A stretch of DNA of 64,000 nt from Marsupella aquatica (GCA_973895155.1 OZ316891.1:14632001-14696000); one strand, 5' to 3'; shown: positions 46,777-59,657, numbered from the stretch's first letter. Numbers and translations: made by a program. The notes: generated from the sequence alone by a model not told the origin.

Positions 46777-46899
46777 GCCGGACCTTCTTTGCAAGCCAGC
46801 ATAGATGCTGCCTTTGTTGTAAAATTCTGCTTCAAGTGTGGCAGACCACCCCGTTTTCCTCCTACCCGGTCCTTTTCTCCGCAATTTATCAAGCAAAAC

Positions 46900-47565
46900 T
46901 CACAAAAAGATTCGAAAGGACTGCGTCATGCTTCTTTTTCCGTCACACGCGTTCTCCTCAACCCAACACCCCCTCAAGTTTTCCCTTCTCCACTAACATG
47001 TCCGTCCTCCAACCACCCACGAACCATATCCGCTTCTTCCTCGCGCAAACCACAATTGAACGGGACAATAAAAAAAACCGTCTCACCCCACAAAACTCGC
47101 GCTCACCATCCTCTCTCCACCACGCCCCCGCGCATTTCTACCGCTCCCGAAGCAGCAGCACTCGCGCCTTCCGGCCAGCAATCTCCACCCAGGTCCCAGG
47201 GTTTCATCCGCGACGGAATCAGAGCCCCAATTCTGCCTGCCACCTTCAAGATTTCCAACTCCCGACTCAAGCATCACAGACACACACAGGTTGCGTCAAC
47301 TTCCAACCGATTCCATTCTTTCCCACAAACCTTCCCGCGCCACTCTCGCACGCAATTACGAACTTGTGACTTGCATTGCACACTAACAGAAGCAAGCTTG
47401 CCAAGGTCACCACGAGCTCATCGCCCTTCCTCCATCCCTCTCGCCCCTTCCTCCTTTCCTCGTGCTCCGTTGGGCCAAAGGAACACAACACTGCGCTCGA
47501 AGCCGTCTGCGTGCTTTGCCGTGTTCTTTGTGTTCCCTTCTTGCCGGATCGGACTGTACAAACAA
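46900..47565. other. Likely promoter and 5' region of the minus-strand gene
   Basis: C-rich plus strand. Long plus-strand frames here (for example 46708-47598) are Ser/Pro/Arg-rich and antisense to the start of the minus-strand gene; no domain recognised. Confidence 0.4.
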
Positions 47566-47566
47566 A

Positions 47567-47790
47567 CGTACGTCGCTGTATCTCAGGGCGGCATCTGACC
47601 GTTCATCCTCCTAAATGGAGACCGGTATAGTACCACTGTACAGTCATGATCTATCCATCCAGTGCTCTGATCTGCGTCGCAAGGGGACGTAAGTCGCTAT
47701 ATCTCAGGGCGGCATCTGACCGTTCATCCTCCGAAATGGAGACCGGTATAGTACCACTCTACAGTCATGATCTATCCATCCATCGCGCTG
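47567..47790. repeat. Tandem duplication, 121-bp period
   Basis: TCTCAGGGCGGCATCTGACC occurs at 47581 and 47702. The two copies continue nearly identically through GTTCATCCTCC, AAATGGAGACCGGTATAGTA and CAGTCATGATCTATCCATCC. Copy 2 has only a few substitutions. Confidence 0.85.
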
Positions 47791-48421
47791 AATGGAGTAA
47801 TAATGAAGGGTGTCGCACAGGGTCGGTTTTGAGGCTTTTCTTAATTGATGCGCCGGGGTTGGCGAATGCTGCCTTGTGTCCAGGGGGGACGCTAGGAATA
47901 TTCGTTGTGATTTAATTTATGGCATTAACTTTGGACCATTAGATTTCCCTGAATTTAAGGAGAGCCATCAGATTCTGGCCAACAGGCTCTCTGTGCGTAC
48001 TTCTAAGAATTGGGCAGGACCCAAAAACTCTACAATAGTGATGATGGATTCTGGCTGAGGCCCAATATAAGAAAACACTGATTTCCAACACTTGCCCAAC
48101 CCTTGCCCAACTTTTGCTCAGACCAAACACTTCTTAACAGGCCGTGTCAAACTTTTGCAAACTTAGTAGTAAGGGGTGTCAAACCTTTGCTAAGACCAAA
48201 CCTTCAAGGACCCCCCTTGATGGTAACTGCTCTCTTCCCTTGCCAATCAGGAGAGATCTTGGGAGGAAATAGAGGGTTTTCTGGCATGAAGGATCAAAAT
48301 GGACAGTGGCTAGTGTCTGCATTACGTTTACGCAATTTCACTAAATGAAATTTAGTAATGTTTGCAAGGTCAGCACTCCTTTTTCTAAATGTATGTGCAA
48401 TACTTAATAAGTACAAACCTG
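47791..48421. other. Spacer, no gene seen
   Basis: Short imperfect duplications of CTTGCCCAAC and of GTCAAACTTTTGC/GTCAAACCTTTGC near 48085-48200. No coding evidence. Confidence 0.4.
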
Positions 48422-48426
48422 AATGA

Positions 48427-48534
48427 TGTTAGACTCTACCTTGACCGGAGGACCGGATCAGCCGGTCATCCCGGCACCACCATATGTACCCTTACCCAGA
48501 CTATACAGAGATCGATATTCATTCTCATCAAACA
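48427..48534 (+). repeat. 5' LTR, 108 bp
   Basis: TGTTAG...AAACA, identical at every base to the 3' LTR. It includes a GACCGGAGGACCGGATCAGC segment with CCGG repeats. Confidence 0.95.
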
Positions 48535-48550
48535 CGTTATCAGCACGAGG
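48535..48550 (+). other. Probable non-standard primer binding site
   Basis: CGTTATCAGCACGAGG follows the 5' LTR directly. It lacks the TGG start expected for priming by a tRNA 3' CCA end. Similar post-LTR sequence is, as I recall, found in other plant copia families. Priming by an internal tRNA fragment would be one explanation. Confidence 0.45.
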
Positions 48551-50141
48551 ACTTACCAGCGGAGCCAAGAAAGAAAGGAGAAGACCATGGAACATTGAAA
48601 TTTTTTAAAAGGTTGAATGGGGGATCGAGAGGACGACCTCAGAAAAGGAGTAATTTAGAGGTGGAGACCACGACCGAATCAGAGTAGGGTAGACATAGGA
48701 TCACCCAGCCCATAAGGACACCGATTAGGAAACATAGAGGATTCAAATGTCACTTATAGGCGAAGGAGACAAGCCCACGAACGACGAGGCCCGATCACTA
48801 TAGCGCAGACCGAGACATCGATTAAGGAGAGAGCGCTTCGGGGAACCTTGAGGCCGACACTTTGAGGCGAAGCGCTTAAGAGAGAGACTCGAACTCGTAA
48901 GGACAATATAGCAGAACAACGAAGAAGCGAAGAAACTTGAGAGGAGCCCTTACGATCGAGGATAAGACACCGACGCATCAGAGAGGCTGGCCGACAGAAA
49001 GCTCCAGAAGAGAACCGAGAAGAAAATGACTAGAAATCGCAAAGAAACTTACGAAGGAAGGAGTAAGAATCCTTGACTTGGGCCAAGCAAACAAAAACGA
49101 ATAGGATCAAAGACCTGTAAGAGCCGAAAACGGAAGAGACAGGCAAACAACAGACGCGAAGCAAAAGGCTTCAAATTCGAACAGCGAAGCAGCAGATGAC
49201 TTGCGAAGTAGCAGATAACTTGGCCGAATGTTTCTCCGAACGTTTTGCAGAGGTTAGGAGGAGCGAGTGATTCCGAACGTGGCTGATACAGACAAGAGCC
49301 ATTTTGAAAATCGAAGGAGAAAAGAAAGCAAAGCGAAAGAGTTCGAAGCTGAAACAAACGTGAGAGCGCCTCCACAAATGGTACCACACAGATGGAAGGC
49401 AGGAAGGAGACAGCGAAGACACCAAGCCCAGGAAGCGAAAGGAATGCGAAGTAATGAGAGAGAGAAGCTACGTCCCATGATATCCCTGAAAGCCATTGAG
49501 TGGACCTAAGCATTGATAAGGACAGCGGAAGGAGCAACCCACAGCGAGGGATTGTCCATCATAAGGCAACAAAAGCCCGAAAGCAAGAAGCGAAAATAGA
49601 TCAAAGGAAAGAGAAATTCTTTAGAGTCTCAATCCATCAAGCACTTCAAATTCTCGAGGTGCAAGGGGAGCATCGATCAGGCGCAAGAACAGCCCAAAAC
49701 ATCGAGGGAATGTCGAGCCAGCACAAAAACCGCTAAGTGCACGCCACATAACTGCAATATAACCGCAAAACCTCCATACGTGCATTCCGTAACAAAGGAA
49801 ATTTACTTTACAAAACTTCATATGCACCTAACCAATGCACGAGTAAAGCATCACCCATAACTGCAACCCTAAGTGCACAACTGGATAACTGCACAGTTTA
49901 ACAAAGAAAAAGATAATACAAAGGAATCCTTGTAGTTATACATTTACACAAAAAACCAACTTAATAAGTGCAAAACCTAAATTCTGCAAAAACCCAAATA
50001 TTTTTGCTTTACTCGCCTAAGACTCAGATTGCTCTCCTCAACACTTTCTCCACCATTGCATGCGGCAAATGTGCATTGTCTTGTGACTATATATATTATA
50101 TATAAACACGCACACCACCGCTGCACGCCAGGACCCTAGAG
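48551..50141 (+). other. Long purine-rich leader of the copia element
   Basis: About 1.6 kb between the PBS region and gag with no conserved coding sequence. The segment from about 48590 to 49740 is markedly rich in A and G on the plus strand; the long minus-strand frames (for example 49049-49537) are a result of this bias. The last 400 bp is AT-rich and ends in TATATATTATATATAAA at about 50089-50105. Confidence 0.6.
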
Positions 50142-53100
50142 ATGACCAACCTTGAGAAACTCAACTTCCCCGCCCTGGAAATAGATGGCGGCAACTACCT
50201 AGAATGGTCCATGAACCTAAAAGAAAACCTAACCTCACTAACCCTACTCCCTGCGATAGGGCTCGCTCAACCTATCCTTGTCGGCGAACCACAACCAGAC
50301 CCATTGACTAAAGCCAACGAATCTAAAGCTCTAGTATTCCTGAGACGCCATATCCATAGATTCCTCTAGAGACAATACATGCACCTTTCGACCCCTCGGG
50401 AACTATGGACAGCGCTACAGACCCAATTCGACCACCAAAAACTGGTCGAATTACCTAGAGCCAGGCAAGACTGGCTAAACCTGCAAGTCCAGGACTTTAC
50501 CTCGATATCAGCCTACAATAGTGAACTCTTTAGAATAACCTCAACCCTCGCACTATGTGGCGAGCCAGTTACGGACAAGGATCTGCTAGAGAAGACCTTG
50601 TCGACATTTCATTCATCGAATGTGTGGCTATCAACATAGTATCGAAACATGAAGTTCGGGCAATACTCCGAGCTCATAGCCCACCTCCTAGTTACCGAAA
50701 GAAACCAAGAGCTCCTTTTGGTAAACTCAAGAAAACGCCCTACAGGCACATTGCCCTCAGGACAAGAGAATGAAACCCACAACATAGAAAATGCTGAACC
50801 CTCCACATCGAGGCAAAGCACTAAACGCACTAAGAATAGCAACCGTAGAAACACCCACAACAGGGGGAGTTTCTATAACCAACGTCCACAATATAACTCC
50901 CAACGAACCTCTCGAGGACGCGGAGGACGAGATGGACGAGGAGGACGAGGAGGACGAGGCGGACGAGGCGGACGTGGCGGACGTGGTGGACGCGGAGGAC
51001 GCGGTGGTGGTAGACCATATAACAACAACCGTAGGAATGATCGGTCACAATCCCGACAACAACGGGAACGACCAAAATGCCATGAATGTGGCATGACAAA
51101 CCACCTCGCGAGAAACTGTAGAATCCCGCAACACCTTAGAGATTTATATCAACGGTCCATCCAGGATGGACAAACCTCAAGGCCACCACACCGTGAAACC
51201 CACGGGGCATTTATGGAGTCTAGTGACCCATTCCAAGACTTCTCAGACCTACCCGCCCAACCCGAGGCACACTTAGTGGCCAGTAGCTCCACTACACCAG
51301 ACTTAAATAGTCTAAGCACATGTATCATTGACAGTGCCACGACACATACTATCCTCCGGGATAAACACCTTTTTCACATGATTACACCATCACGTAGGTC
51401 CCTGACCACTATAAATGGTCCTAGTCAAATAGAAGAGGGCTTCGGCCCAGCTTCTATTAGACTCCCGCAGGGTACCGAAATACACATAGAATCTGCCATT
51501 TTTGCCCCAAACGCAACTCGTAATCTCCTCAGCTTTAGAGATATACGAGCAAATGGGCTACATGTCCAAACTGGCGATACCAGAGACCAAGAGGTCATTC
51601 ACTTGGTTGAAAATACCCCTACGGGGAAAATAATTAAAGAGACACTTTTCTCGTATCCTTGCGGGTTTTATGTAACTCATATTGAATGTCAGCATAACAA
51701 TGCCAACACAAGCGAATTGCATGCGCTATGGCATGCACGCCTCGGCCACCCTGGCCAATCAATGCTAACAAAAATCATTAAGAATTCAAGTGGCATTCCA
51801 ATCAATACACGCCACATCCCAGTGAGCACCCCATGCACTGCATGCTCACGCGGCAAGTTAATAACAAGGCCCACGGCATCAAAATTGCCAACTAAAATAC
51901 CCCAATTTTTGGAAATCATCCATGCAGATGTTTGCGGGCCAATTAACCCACCAAGCGGATCTTTCTGCTACTTTATGGTTTTAATTGACGCATCAACTAA
52001 ATGGTCAAATGTGACACTGCTTTCAACGAGGAACATGGTTATACCTCGTATTTTGGCACAAATCCTGCGCGTAAAAGCACAATTCCCCGATCACCCCATT
52101 AAGACACTAAGGGTAGACAATGCAGGGGAATTCACATCCGAAACATTTGATGATTTTTGCACATCACTTGGCATAGACGTACAATATCCTGTACCTCACG
52201 TGTATTTTCAAAATGGATTAGCTGAAGCGGTCATTAAACGCCTTCAGTTAATTGCACGCCCATTACTAATGCAGTCAAAACTCCCCGTCTCAGCATGGGG
52301 ACACGCCATATTATAGGCAAATGCATTAATCCAATATCGCCCATCGGCTTTTAATACCTATAGCCCATACCAAATAGCTAACGGTATTAAACCTAATCTA
52401 TCATATCTTCGTTCATTTGGATGTCAAGTAATGGTCCCCATTACTCCACCCAAACGAACCAAGATGGGACCCCAACGACAGTTGGGGATATACATCGGAT
52501 TCGACTCATCGTCCATAATCTGATACATGGAGCCCACAACTGGCGATGTTTTTAAAGCCAGATTTCTAGATTGTCATTTTGACGAACACATTTACCCACC
52601 ATTAATAACCCCTAAACACCCACAACCACCTTTGGAGTGGGAACGACACTCGCCATTTGGCAAGACCTTAGAACGAATCAAGGGGAGAAAGAAGTTCAAA
52701 GAATTTTACAACTCCACAAGATTGTGGAAGAACTTCCCGACGCTTTCGTCGATACATCCCAAATTAGCCGCTCACATATTCCAGCTGCGAGAGCATCTGC
52801 TTGCATCGAATTATCAAGTGAGCCAGCAAGTACATCCCAACCTCGTGCCAAACGAGGCAGACCTTTGGGATCAAAAGATCAACAACCAAGAAGGCGTGGT
52901 TCATCTATACCACCTTCACCTGATGTCGATCATACCGAACCTACATCTCATGAAGAGATCTCTATCCACTACGCACACATAGGTGCAATGTGGGATAGAA
53001 ATACTACTTCAATAGATGATGTTTTTGCATTAATGGTGGCAACACATATCACTGACGATACACCCGAACCAATATCTATCTTAGAATGCCAAAACAGACC

Positions 53101-54825
53101 AGATTGGCCTGAATGGCAAAAAGCTATAAATGGAGAATTAGATTCCCTACTCAGCAGACACACTTTTGGCCCAGTCGAGCCAACACCACAAGACGTACAC
53201 CTAATTGGCTACAAATGGACATTTGTCCGCAAAAGAAATGATAAAGGCCAAGTTGTACGCTATAAAGCACGTCTGGTAGGGAAATGATTTACCCAACAAC
53301 CGGGAATTCATTACGATGAAACCTACTCACCGGTTATGGATAGCACAACATTCCGATACCTTATCGGATTTGCCATTTTCCATCAACTACAGATGCGACA
53401 ACTAGATGTTGCAACTGCATATTTATATGACACTTTAGACACTTGTCTATACATGCGATCACCTCCTGAGTTGGAGCAACGACGCCGAGCTTTAGCTCAA
53501 GGTGCTAAATCGCATATCCCATATTTACATAAGATTATAACACAATTATCTCAAGTTACACCTCATGTGTCATCTACACATGTAACTCATAATAACGACA
53601 CCGTTGTGTCAACCATACGGAATACTCGCCGCGGACTAGCTATCCGCGTGTTGAAGGCATTATATGGCCTGAAACAAAGTGGCAGAGTATGGTATCAACG
53701 ATTTACTGATGAAATGATTGCCATGGGTTTTTCCCATGATGCCATTACACCATGTTTATTTATTAAACATGTGGATGATGAATATGTCATCGTTTCTATT
53801 TATGTTGATGACTTAAATATATTTGGGACACCCCAATTGACAGAAAATACTATTACTAGTCTTAAATCAACATTTGAGATGAAAGACCTTGGACATACAA
53901 ACTTTTGCTTAGGATTACAATTGGAGATCTTACCTACTGGTATGATACTCCATCAAACTACACAAACTGAAAAGATCCTAAAACAGTTCAACATGAACCT
54001 AGCACACCCATTGACGTCACCAATGGTTGTACGTTCATTAGAAAACACTACTGATGTTTTTCGCAAGCGCGAAGAACATGAACCTATATTAGGACCAGAA
54101 ACCCCATATCTTTCTGCAATAGGAGCATTAATGTACCTAGCAAATCAGACTAGGCCAGACATTGCATTTGTCGTTAATTTACTAGCCAGACATAGTGCAA
54201 CTCCCACAGCCAGACACTGGAACGGAGTTAAGCACGTATTTAGATATCTACGTGGAACCATCGATACTGGGTTATTCTACCCATTCGGTGCAAACCACGA
54301 GCTCATAGGATACGCGGATGCCGGATATCTCTCCGACACTGATACCGCAAAATCCCAAACTGGATATGTTTTTACCATAGGGGGTACTGCTTTTTCTTGG
54401 AAAAGCGTGAAACAAACCCTAACAGCAACCTCATCGAATCACTCAAAAATATTAGCTCTACATGAGGCTAGTCGTGAAGCCATTTGGTTACGATCATTTA
54501 TAAACCACATCAACATCAAATGCGGCCTACCACCACTAACGAAGCCTATTAACATTTTGAGGATAACGCAGCATGTATACAGCAGATCACAAAAGGCTTC
54601 ATCAAAGGCGATCGCGTGAAACACATAGCTCCAAAGTTTTTCTACACCCACGAGTTACATGGAAAAGAGATCAACATTTTGCAGATTTCAAGTGCAGACA
54701 ACTGCGCGGATCTCTTCACCAAATCACTACCGCCATCAGTCCATCACCGACACTGCCAGGCGATTGGACTACGGAGCGTACGACGCATGATGACCATGGA
54801 GGCTGCTGCTCCACACGATACTTGA
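50142..54825 (+). pseudogene. gag-pol: Broken copia gag-pol
   Basis: Begins MTNLEKLNFPALEIDGGNYL (UBN2-type gag). Domains in order: gag, a Gly-Arg-rich block (about 50915-51010, 9-bp repeats), CCHC knuckle CHECGMTNHLARNC (about 51078-51119), protease CIIDSATTHTIL (about 51322), GAG-pre-integrase HARLGHPGQSML, integrase (HADVCGP, LRVDNAGEF), RT (KARLVGK, YVDDLNIFG at about 53800) and RNase H (GYADAGYLSD, ending DNCADLFTKSL). Frame 1 (50142 to about 52640) has stops at 50367, 50637, 52314 and 52521. A frameshift near 52640 leads to frame 2, with a stop at 53285. A second frameshift near 54560 leads to frame 3, which ends at 54825. It cannot encode a working polyprotein. Confidence 0.93.
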
Positions 54826-55165
54826 TGATGTTGACGACATGATGCTGATGATATGCTGACGACATGATACTGACAACCCATTGTTGAGACAGATGTTAAA
54901 CTTAGTTTTACTATAACATCTAACTTTAACTTTATATTGACATTTATTACGACGAGGACTGTTAGGCTGCACTCTTTTTCCTTTAGCACTCATATTTTTT
55001 TCTCTGCTACACTGGTAGAGTTTTTACTAAGCTAGAGTTGATAAAGGTTTTTTAACGAGGCAGTCTACCTCGATTGTACTTATATCATGTACCCCTATGA
55101 ACATGATATAATTTAGGTATAGTCTATGTTGTCTATATAGTTGTCACTATATATCCAAAGGGGAG

Positions 55166-55273
55166 TGTTAGACTCTACCTTGACCGGAGGACCGGATCAG
55201 CCGGTCATCCCGGCACCACCATATGTACCCTTACCCAGACTATACAGAGATCGATATTCATTCTCATCAAACA
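55166..55273 (+). repeat. 3' LTR, 108 bp
   Basis: Identical to the 5' LTR; followed by the AATGA duplication. Confidence 0.95.
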
Positions 55274-55278
55274 AATGA

Positions 55279-57045
55279 CTATTTTTTGAATGTTAATAGA
55301 GACAAGGACAAAAATCATTATGCATGATCATCATGTTGTCATACATAACATCCCATAGTTCTGTCATCCACATAAATTTTGGTGGGGCCCTAGAGTCAAG
55401 GTCTAGAGACTTCATTCGAGTAGGCAAGGCCTCAGGCCAGGTTCTCTTTGCCATTTATTAGTAAGATGTGGAAAACTTGGAAACAAACAAGTTTTGGCAG
55501 CAGCCATTTAAAAAAAAAAACAGTAACAGACAACTTATACTAAGTATAACCTCAACACAAATTATACCAGCAAATATAACAGTTTCAACTAGTTGCTCTA
55601 ACAATTAAAGCAAACTTAACTCAATATTACGGCTGCTAACAAGCAAAGTAGCCTAACCTTACATTATTGATAGCAGCAAGTTTAGTTTTTAGTTTGCTTA
55701 ATGCAAGAGATGCAAACCCTCAATATGGTCACATTGTTCCCCTAATCCCAAGATCTTGAAGATATAGAGTGCGGACTTGACATGACTTTGTATGTGGAAA
55801 ACTCATGGTTTCTTGCAGAAAGTCCATGGCAACTTTTTGCAGGTGTTACCCCACGAAGAGCCAGTCAATTTTTCAATTACATTTCTTATAACCCCAAAAC
55901 AAACATCCAATTACCAGTTCCAATTATGGCCCATTGTTTGACACCCCTTACAAGTGTGAACTGCTCTCCAATAGTCCATTGTTTGACATCCTTTACTAGT
56001 GAGTACTGCTCTACCTCAGGGCATAGAGCTATCCCATCCACAATCCACCGATGCATCCATGCTCCACCCGACACTAACATGGTATTACAGTATCTCAAAC
56101 CAGCTTTATCCACGTGTTTTTCTGTCAGCCACTATGGGAAATTTATGTTGGTAACCCTGACTGCAACCCAACTTTTTGGGCAAACTCAACCCAGGGGGTT
56201 TTGGTTTGAGACAGGTCACAACACCTGCCGTGTCACCATCATTTTTGGAAGGGTGCCAACCAGCCATTTTGTAGTGAGGAAAACTTGTCAATTACTTAGT
56301 ACCTTAAAAACAGGCAGGCAAATGATACTTAGGTTGCAAATTTTGAATCTGTGCCATTATTTAGCCCCTATTGAATTTGCTATATAGGGAAGCATTAACC
56401 TGAAAGTACTCCCAAAAGTACTGTACAATTCAGTATCAGTAGTTCATAATCAGACTTCAGGCATATATGTACTCTAAAGTTCTTTCTCATTGCTTCTAGA
56501 GCTAGTTGCCACCTCCGCAAACTAAAAGAAAAAAAATTGGTTGGCGTCAATGATTCTTGATGGGGCACCTAGTCATTTGCGTAAACTAGTATGACAAATG
56601 ACAACTTGTCCGCTAAAAAATGGGTCATTTGTCAGATATTCCTCTATATTCCCCGGCTGGGACCGACCTCTCGACCCGATCCCCCAACCCGACCTCCCAA
56701 ACCCCCGACCCCCTGACCTGACCCCCTATGGATGTCATGTCGGACCCAATGCCCCTATTTGTCGGACAAGTTCAAACCGGGTGTAGAAGAGTGAAACCAA
56801 AATAAAAGAACCTGAATTTGGATGAGACGAGTTTACGGTACTCTAGAAGTGGAATATTTACCGTACGTCACATTTGTTAGAAGAGAAGTCGTGTACCGAT
56901 ATATTCTGTACTGTGTCAAAGCAGAGTTTGAGTTTCTTCAAGCTCTCCACAACAGAGTTGAACGACTCTCGTTCCTCTCTGAAGCAACTGCGTCCAGAGG
57001 GAGCAACCATTGCTCGAACCATTGTTTGTTCTGCAGGAAGGAAAC
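55279..57045. other. Spacer and SEC11 upstream region
   Basis: 55310-55430 is a copy of the dispersed repeat seen at 40375-40500. 55600-56400 holds a local duplication of CCATTGTTTGACACCC/CCATTGTTTGACATCC. 56650-56760 is C-rich (ACCCGATCCCCCAACCCGAC). No gene recognised; the 601-bp frame at 55782-56387 shows no domain. Confidence 0.45.
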
Positions 57046-59657
57046 ATGGGTTTGATTGCGCAGACCATCGAGTCAGCGAAGAAAACCAATTTTCGCCAAT
57101 TTTTTCTTCAAGCAATTAGTCTGGGTGAGTCGACACGAAACTTTCAGCTGGTTCGATCTTCGAATCATTGATTGATGCCGGCAGGGGTGGTGCCTGGGGT
57201 TTAAGCGTTGTGTAGAAGCTCTGAGGGGATTGTTCTAATCTTTCTCAGCTGTATTGTACCGAAACAATAGCCAGTTGTCGTGGATGCAAAATTCGTTGTC
57301 TGGGTTCGGACCGGATGCAGTATTGACTGCTTGAATCGAGATGGTTTGGAGGAACTCAGCGCATTTTTGAGCATTGCAGGAATGATCGTGACGTCTGCGC
57401 TGATTATATGGAAAGGGCTGATGTGCTTCACGGGCAGCGAGTCTCCGGTCGTCGTTGTGCTTTCTGGTAGCATGGAACCTGGTTTCAGACGGGTGCGTTT
57501 GCTTCTCCTCTCGCATGGTTGCCAGCCGGCCGGCCCGTCGGCCCTTTTCTCTGGTTGGTTGGTTCAACCCTAAGTCAGCTTGTTGTGGAAATTTGAAGGA
57601 AGGTCTTACCACCAATTCAAAAGGAAATTGTTTTGCTTTGTGAGGACCAAGAAAATTTCGTTGTGCACGTTCTAAATAACGTTCTATTCTGGTGATTCAG
57701 GGTGATATTCTCTTCCTACACATGAGCAAGGCCCCAATTCGGAACGGAGAGATTGTCGTTTTTCATGTCGATGTAAATTTGTATCCCCTGTCCGCTGGCA
57801 TTGTAATGCTTTTGACGAACTTAATGCACTCAAAGATTGTCAGGGTTATAGTTAGATCATTTATAGTTGATTCAGAGTCCAGTAAGTAGTGACTTTTGTT
57901 CAGATATACGAGCTGTGCTGTGTTATCTTACGGAGGTCCGATTAGGACAAAGAGAACAAAGTAGAGAAGTTGCAACTTTAACGATGGACTTTGTGGTAAC
58001 TAGGGTTTCCTGCTCTTAGATATCAGTTGCATTGCGGTCCTCTCTCTCTCCCAATTCTTGATGAGTTTACTGTCACTTTATGAACATGACCGCCTTGAAG
58101 TGAATCCTAATTATTGTCACTGATAATGTCCAGGGTCGTGAAATACCAATAGTTCATCGAGTAATTAAGGTGACTTATCCTTTGAATTGTGTTACGAACA
58201 GAAATGTCCCTACAACTGATTATTTCCATAAATGTGTGAACTATGTTTTGCCATTGACTATATCCTCATGCATTGTTTGAACGTTGTATAAATGTGTGAA
58301 TAATATTTCAATTGGTTTTTACTTTGTCAATGTAGGTTCACGAACATCAAGACACTGGTGAGGTTGAGCTTTTGACAAAAGGTACACTATGGTGGTCCCC
58401 CGGAAAAACATTTCTTGGAGATAATTGTTTTTTCTGTTTCGTGTTTCCACAGAACGAGTTTACTGTGGATATTGTTTAAATTCAATTAAGAGAATGCAAT
58501 ACAATCTCTGTTGTACAAGTTCGTGGTGAAACCTTCTGCAACGACTGCATTAAGGTGCGTCAGAGGATGAAGGCATCGAGGTCATCGGAGGTGCTTACCA
58601 CATTTGCTCATTACTGTAGGGGATAACAATTTTGGAGATGATCGGGTGCTGTATGCTCAAGGTCAGATGTGGCTTAAGCGACATCATATAATGGGGCGTG
58701 CTGTTGGGTAACATCAATTTACCATCTTCGGAATTGGTTTTTCGTGTTGCTTGCTGGGTATCGTTTTCGTGCGATTCCGCACAGTGACTTCAGACTTGAT
58801 TTACGTGGCAGTCAAACTTTGGCCAGTGCAATGTGTTCCGATGCCTTGCAGTGTAATTGAAAACATTCTGCAAGGTGGTGGCTGTTTGTAAACAACAAAG
58901 GTCAACGTAGACGAGAAATTATGCCTGAGATGGGGAATGGAAGATGGTTGCTAGAATTCTGCTAAGGAGAGAGTGTATGGTCATCTGATGAGAGAGATTT
59001 TGATTCAATAACTGTGTTGCAGGTTTCTCCCTTATGTTGGGTGGGTTACAATTATAATGACAGAGAAGCCTTTCATCAAGGTATGGTCATTTAAGTTATA
59101 CTTTCTTCGAAGGTCACACGCCTAAGCAGTAAATATAGAAACAAATCATCATGACAACAAGTCTAGGGAGTAAATATAGAAACAGCCGCGTTCGATCACA
59201 CGTTTGAATGAACACACTCAAGTGCCCTCTGTTTGGATGCCTTCCAAGACATGCACTTACGGTTTCACCAAGAGTTGAATAGCGTTCTTTTGAGGGTTTT
59301 TTCACTGCCTTTCTCGAAATCATGACAGAATCCCTTCTAAGAATCTTAAGTTTTGTCCCTGCTTTCTACCTTAATTAATCTAAGCTTCATTTCAGTAGGA
59401 TTGTGAAATGTAGCCAAACTTGTGCAAGCATGGGTGATTGGGCGACACAGCTAAGAACGAACAACGCGATAATGAATCTCAAGCTACTCCAAGAGGAGCT
59501 TAAAGAGTAGTATCTACCATCGTTCATTTCAGTTCACAAAGAAGATTTGTGGGCATCCTGTTAAACTCGGGCAGTCTTGACTTTGAGTTCGTGGCTTGTG
59601 ATGCAGTACATATTGATTGGGGCCCTTGGAGTTCTAGTAATTACTTCCAAGGAGTAA
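57046..59657 (+). CDS. SEC11: Signal peptidase complex catalytic subunit SEC11, 8 exons
   Basis: Membrane-bound serine protease that removes signal peptides in the ER as part of the signal peptidase complex. CDS exons: 57046-57124, 57380-57492, 57701-57772, 58134-58169, 58336-58381, 58620-58707, 59023-59080, 59607-59657. All GT-AG, all phases agree, 180 residues, the usual family length. N-terminus [20 protein letters not shown], then a transmembrane segment (about 27-43). Catalytic Ser57 lies in [12 protein letters not shown]. His96 is in [10 protein letters not shown]. The acid is among D117/D122/D123 in [10 protein letters not shown]. The C-terminus carries a second hydrophobic stretch ([16 protein letters not shown]). 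Eukaryotic SEC11 uses Ser-His-Asp where bacterial type I enzymes use Ser-Lys. The identification is secure; only exons this short hide it from ORF scans. Confidence 0.95.

Larger units (their letters stand above)
48427..55273 (+). mobile_element. Copia LTR retrotransposon with 108-bp LTRs
   Basis: A 6847-bp element bounded by identical 108-bp LTRs (48427-48534 and 55166-55273) that start TGTTAGACTC and end CATCAAACA. The target-site duplication is AATGA (48422-48426 and 55274-55278). The polypurine tract AAAGGGGAG (about 55157-55165) abuts the 3' LTR. Order of domains is gag, zinc knuckle, protease, integrase, RT, RNase H, the copia order. LTRs this short are more typical of small non-autonomous elements. 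A leader of about 1.6 kb precedes gag. The coding region is broken by several stops and two frameshifts. Confidence 0.95.

Noticed and set aside
46708-47598. 296-codon plus-strand ORF
   Set aside because: Antisense to the start of the minus-strand gene, Ser/Pro/Arg-rich, no recognisable motif; explained by C-rich composition.
49049-49537. 162-codon minus-strand ORF inside the copia leader
   Set aside because: Leu/Ser/Phe-rich translation is what a purine-rich plus strand gives on the other strand; no domain.
50791-51096. Acidic ORF in a second frame of the copia gag
   Set aside because: An out-of-frame reading of the 9-bp Gly-Arg repeat block; the real frame has the CCHC knuckle.
55782-56387. 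201-codon plus-strand ORF
   Set aside because: Non-ATG start, covers a local duplication and shows no domain.
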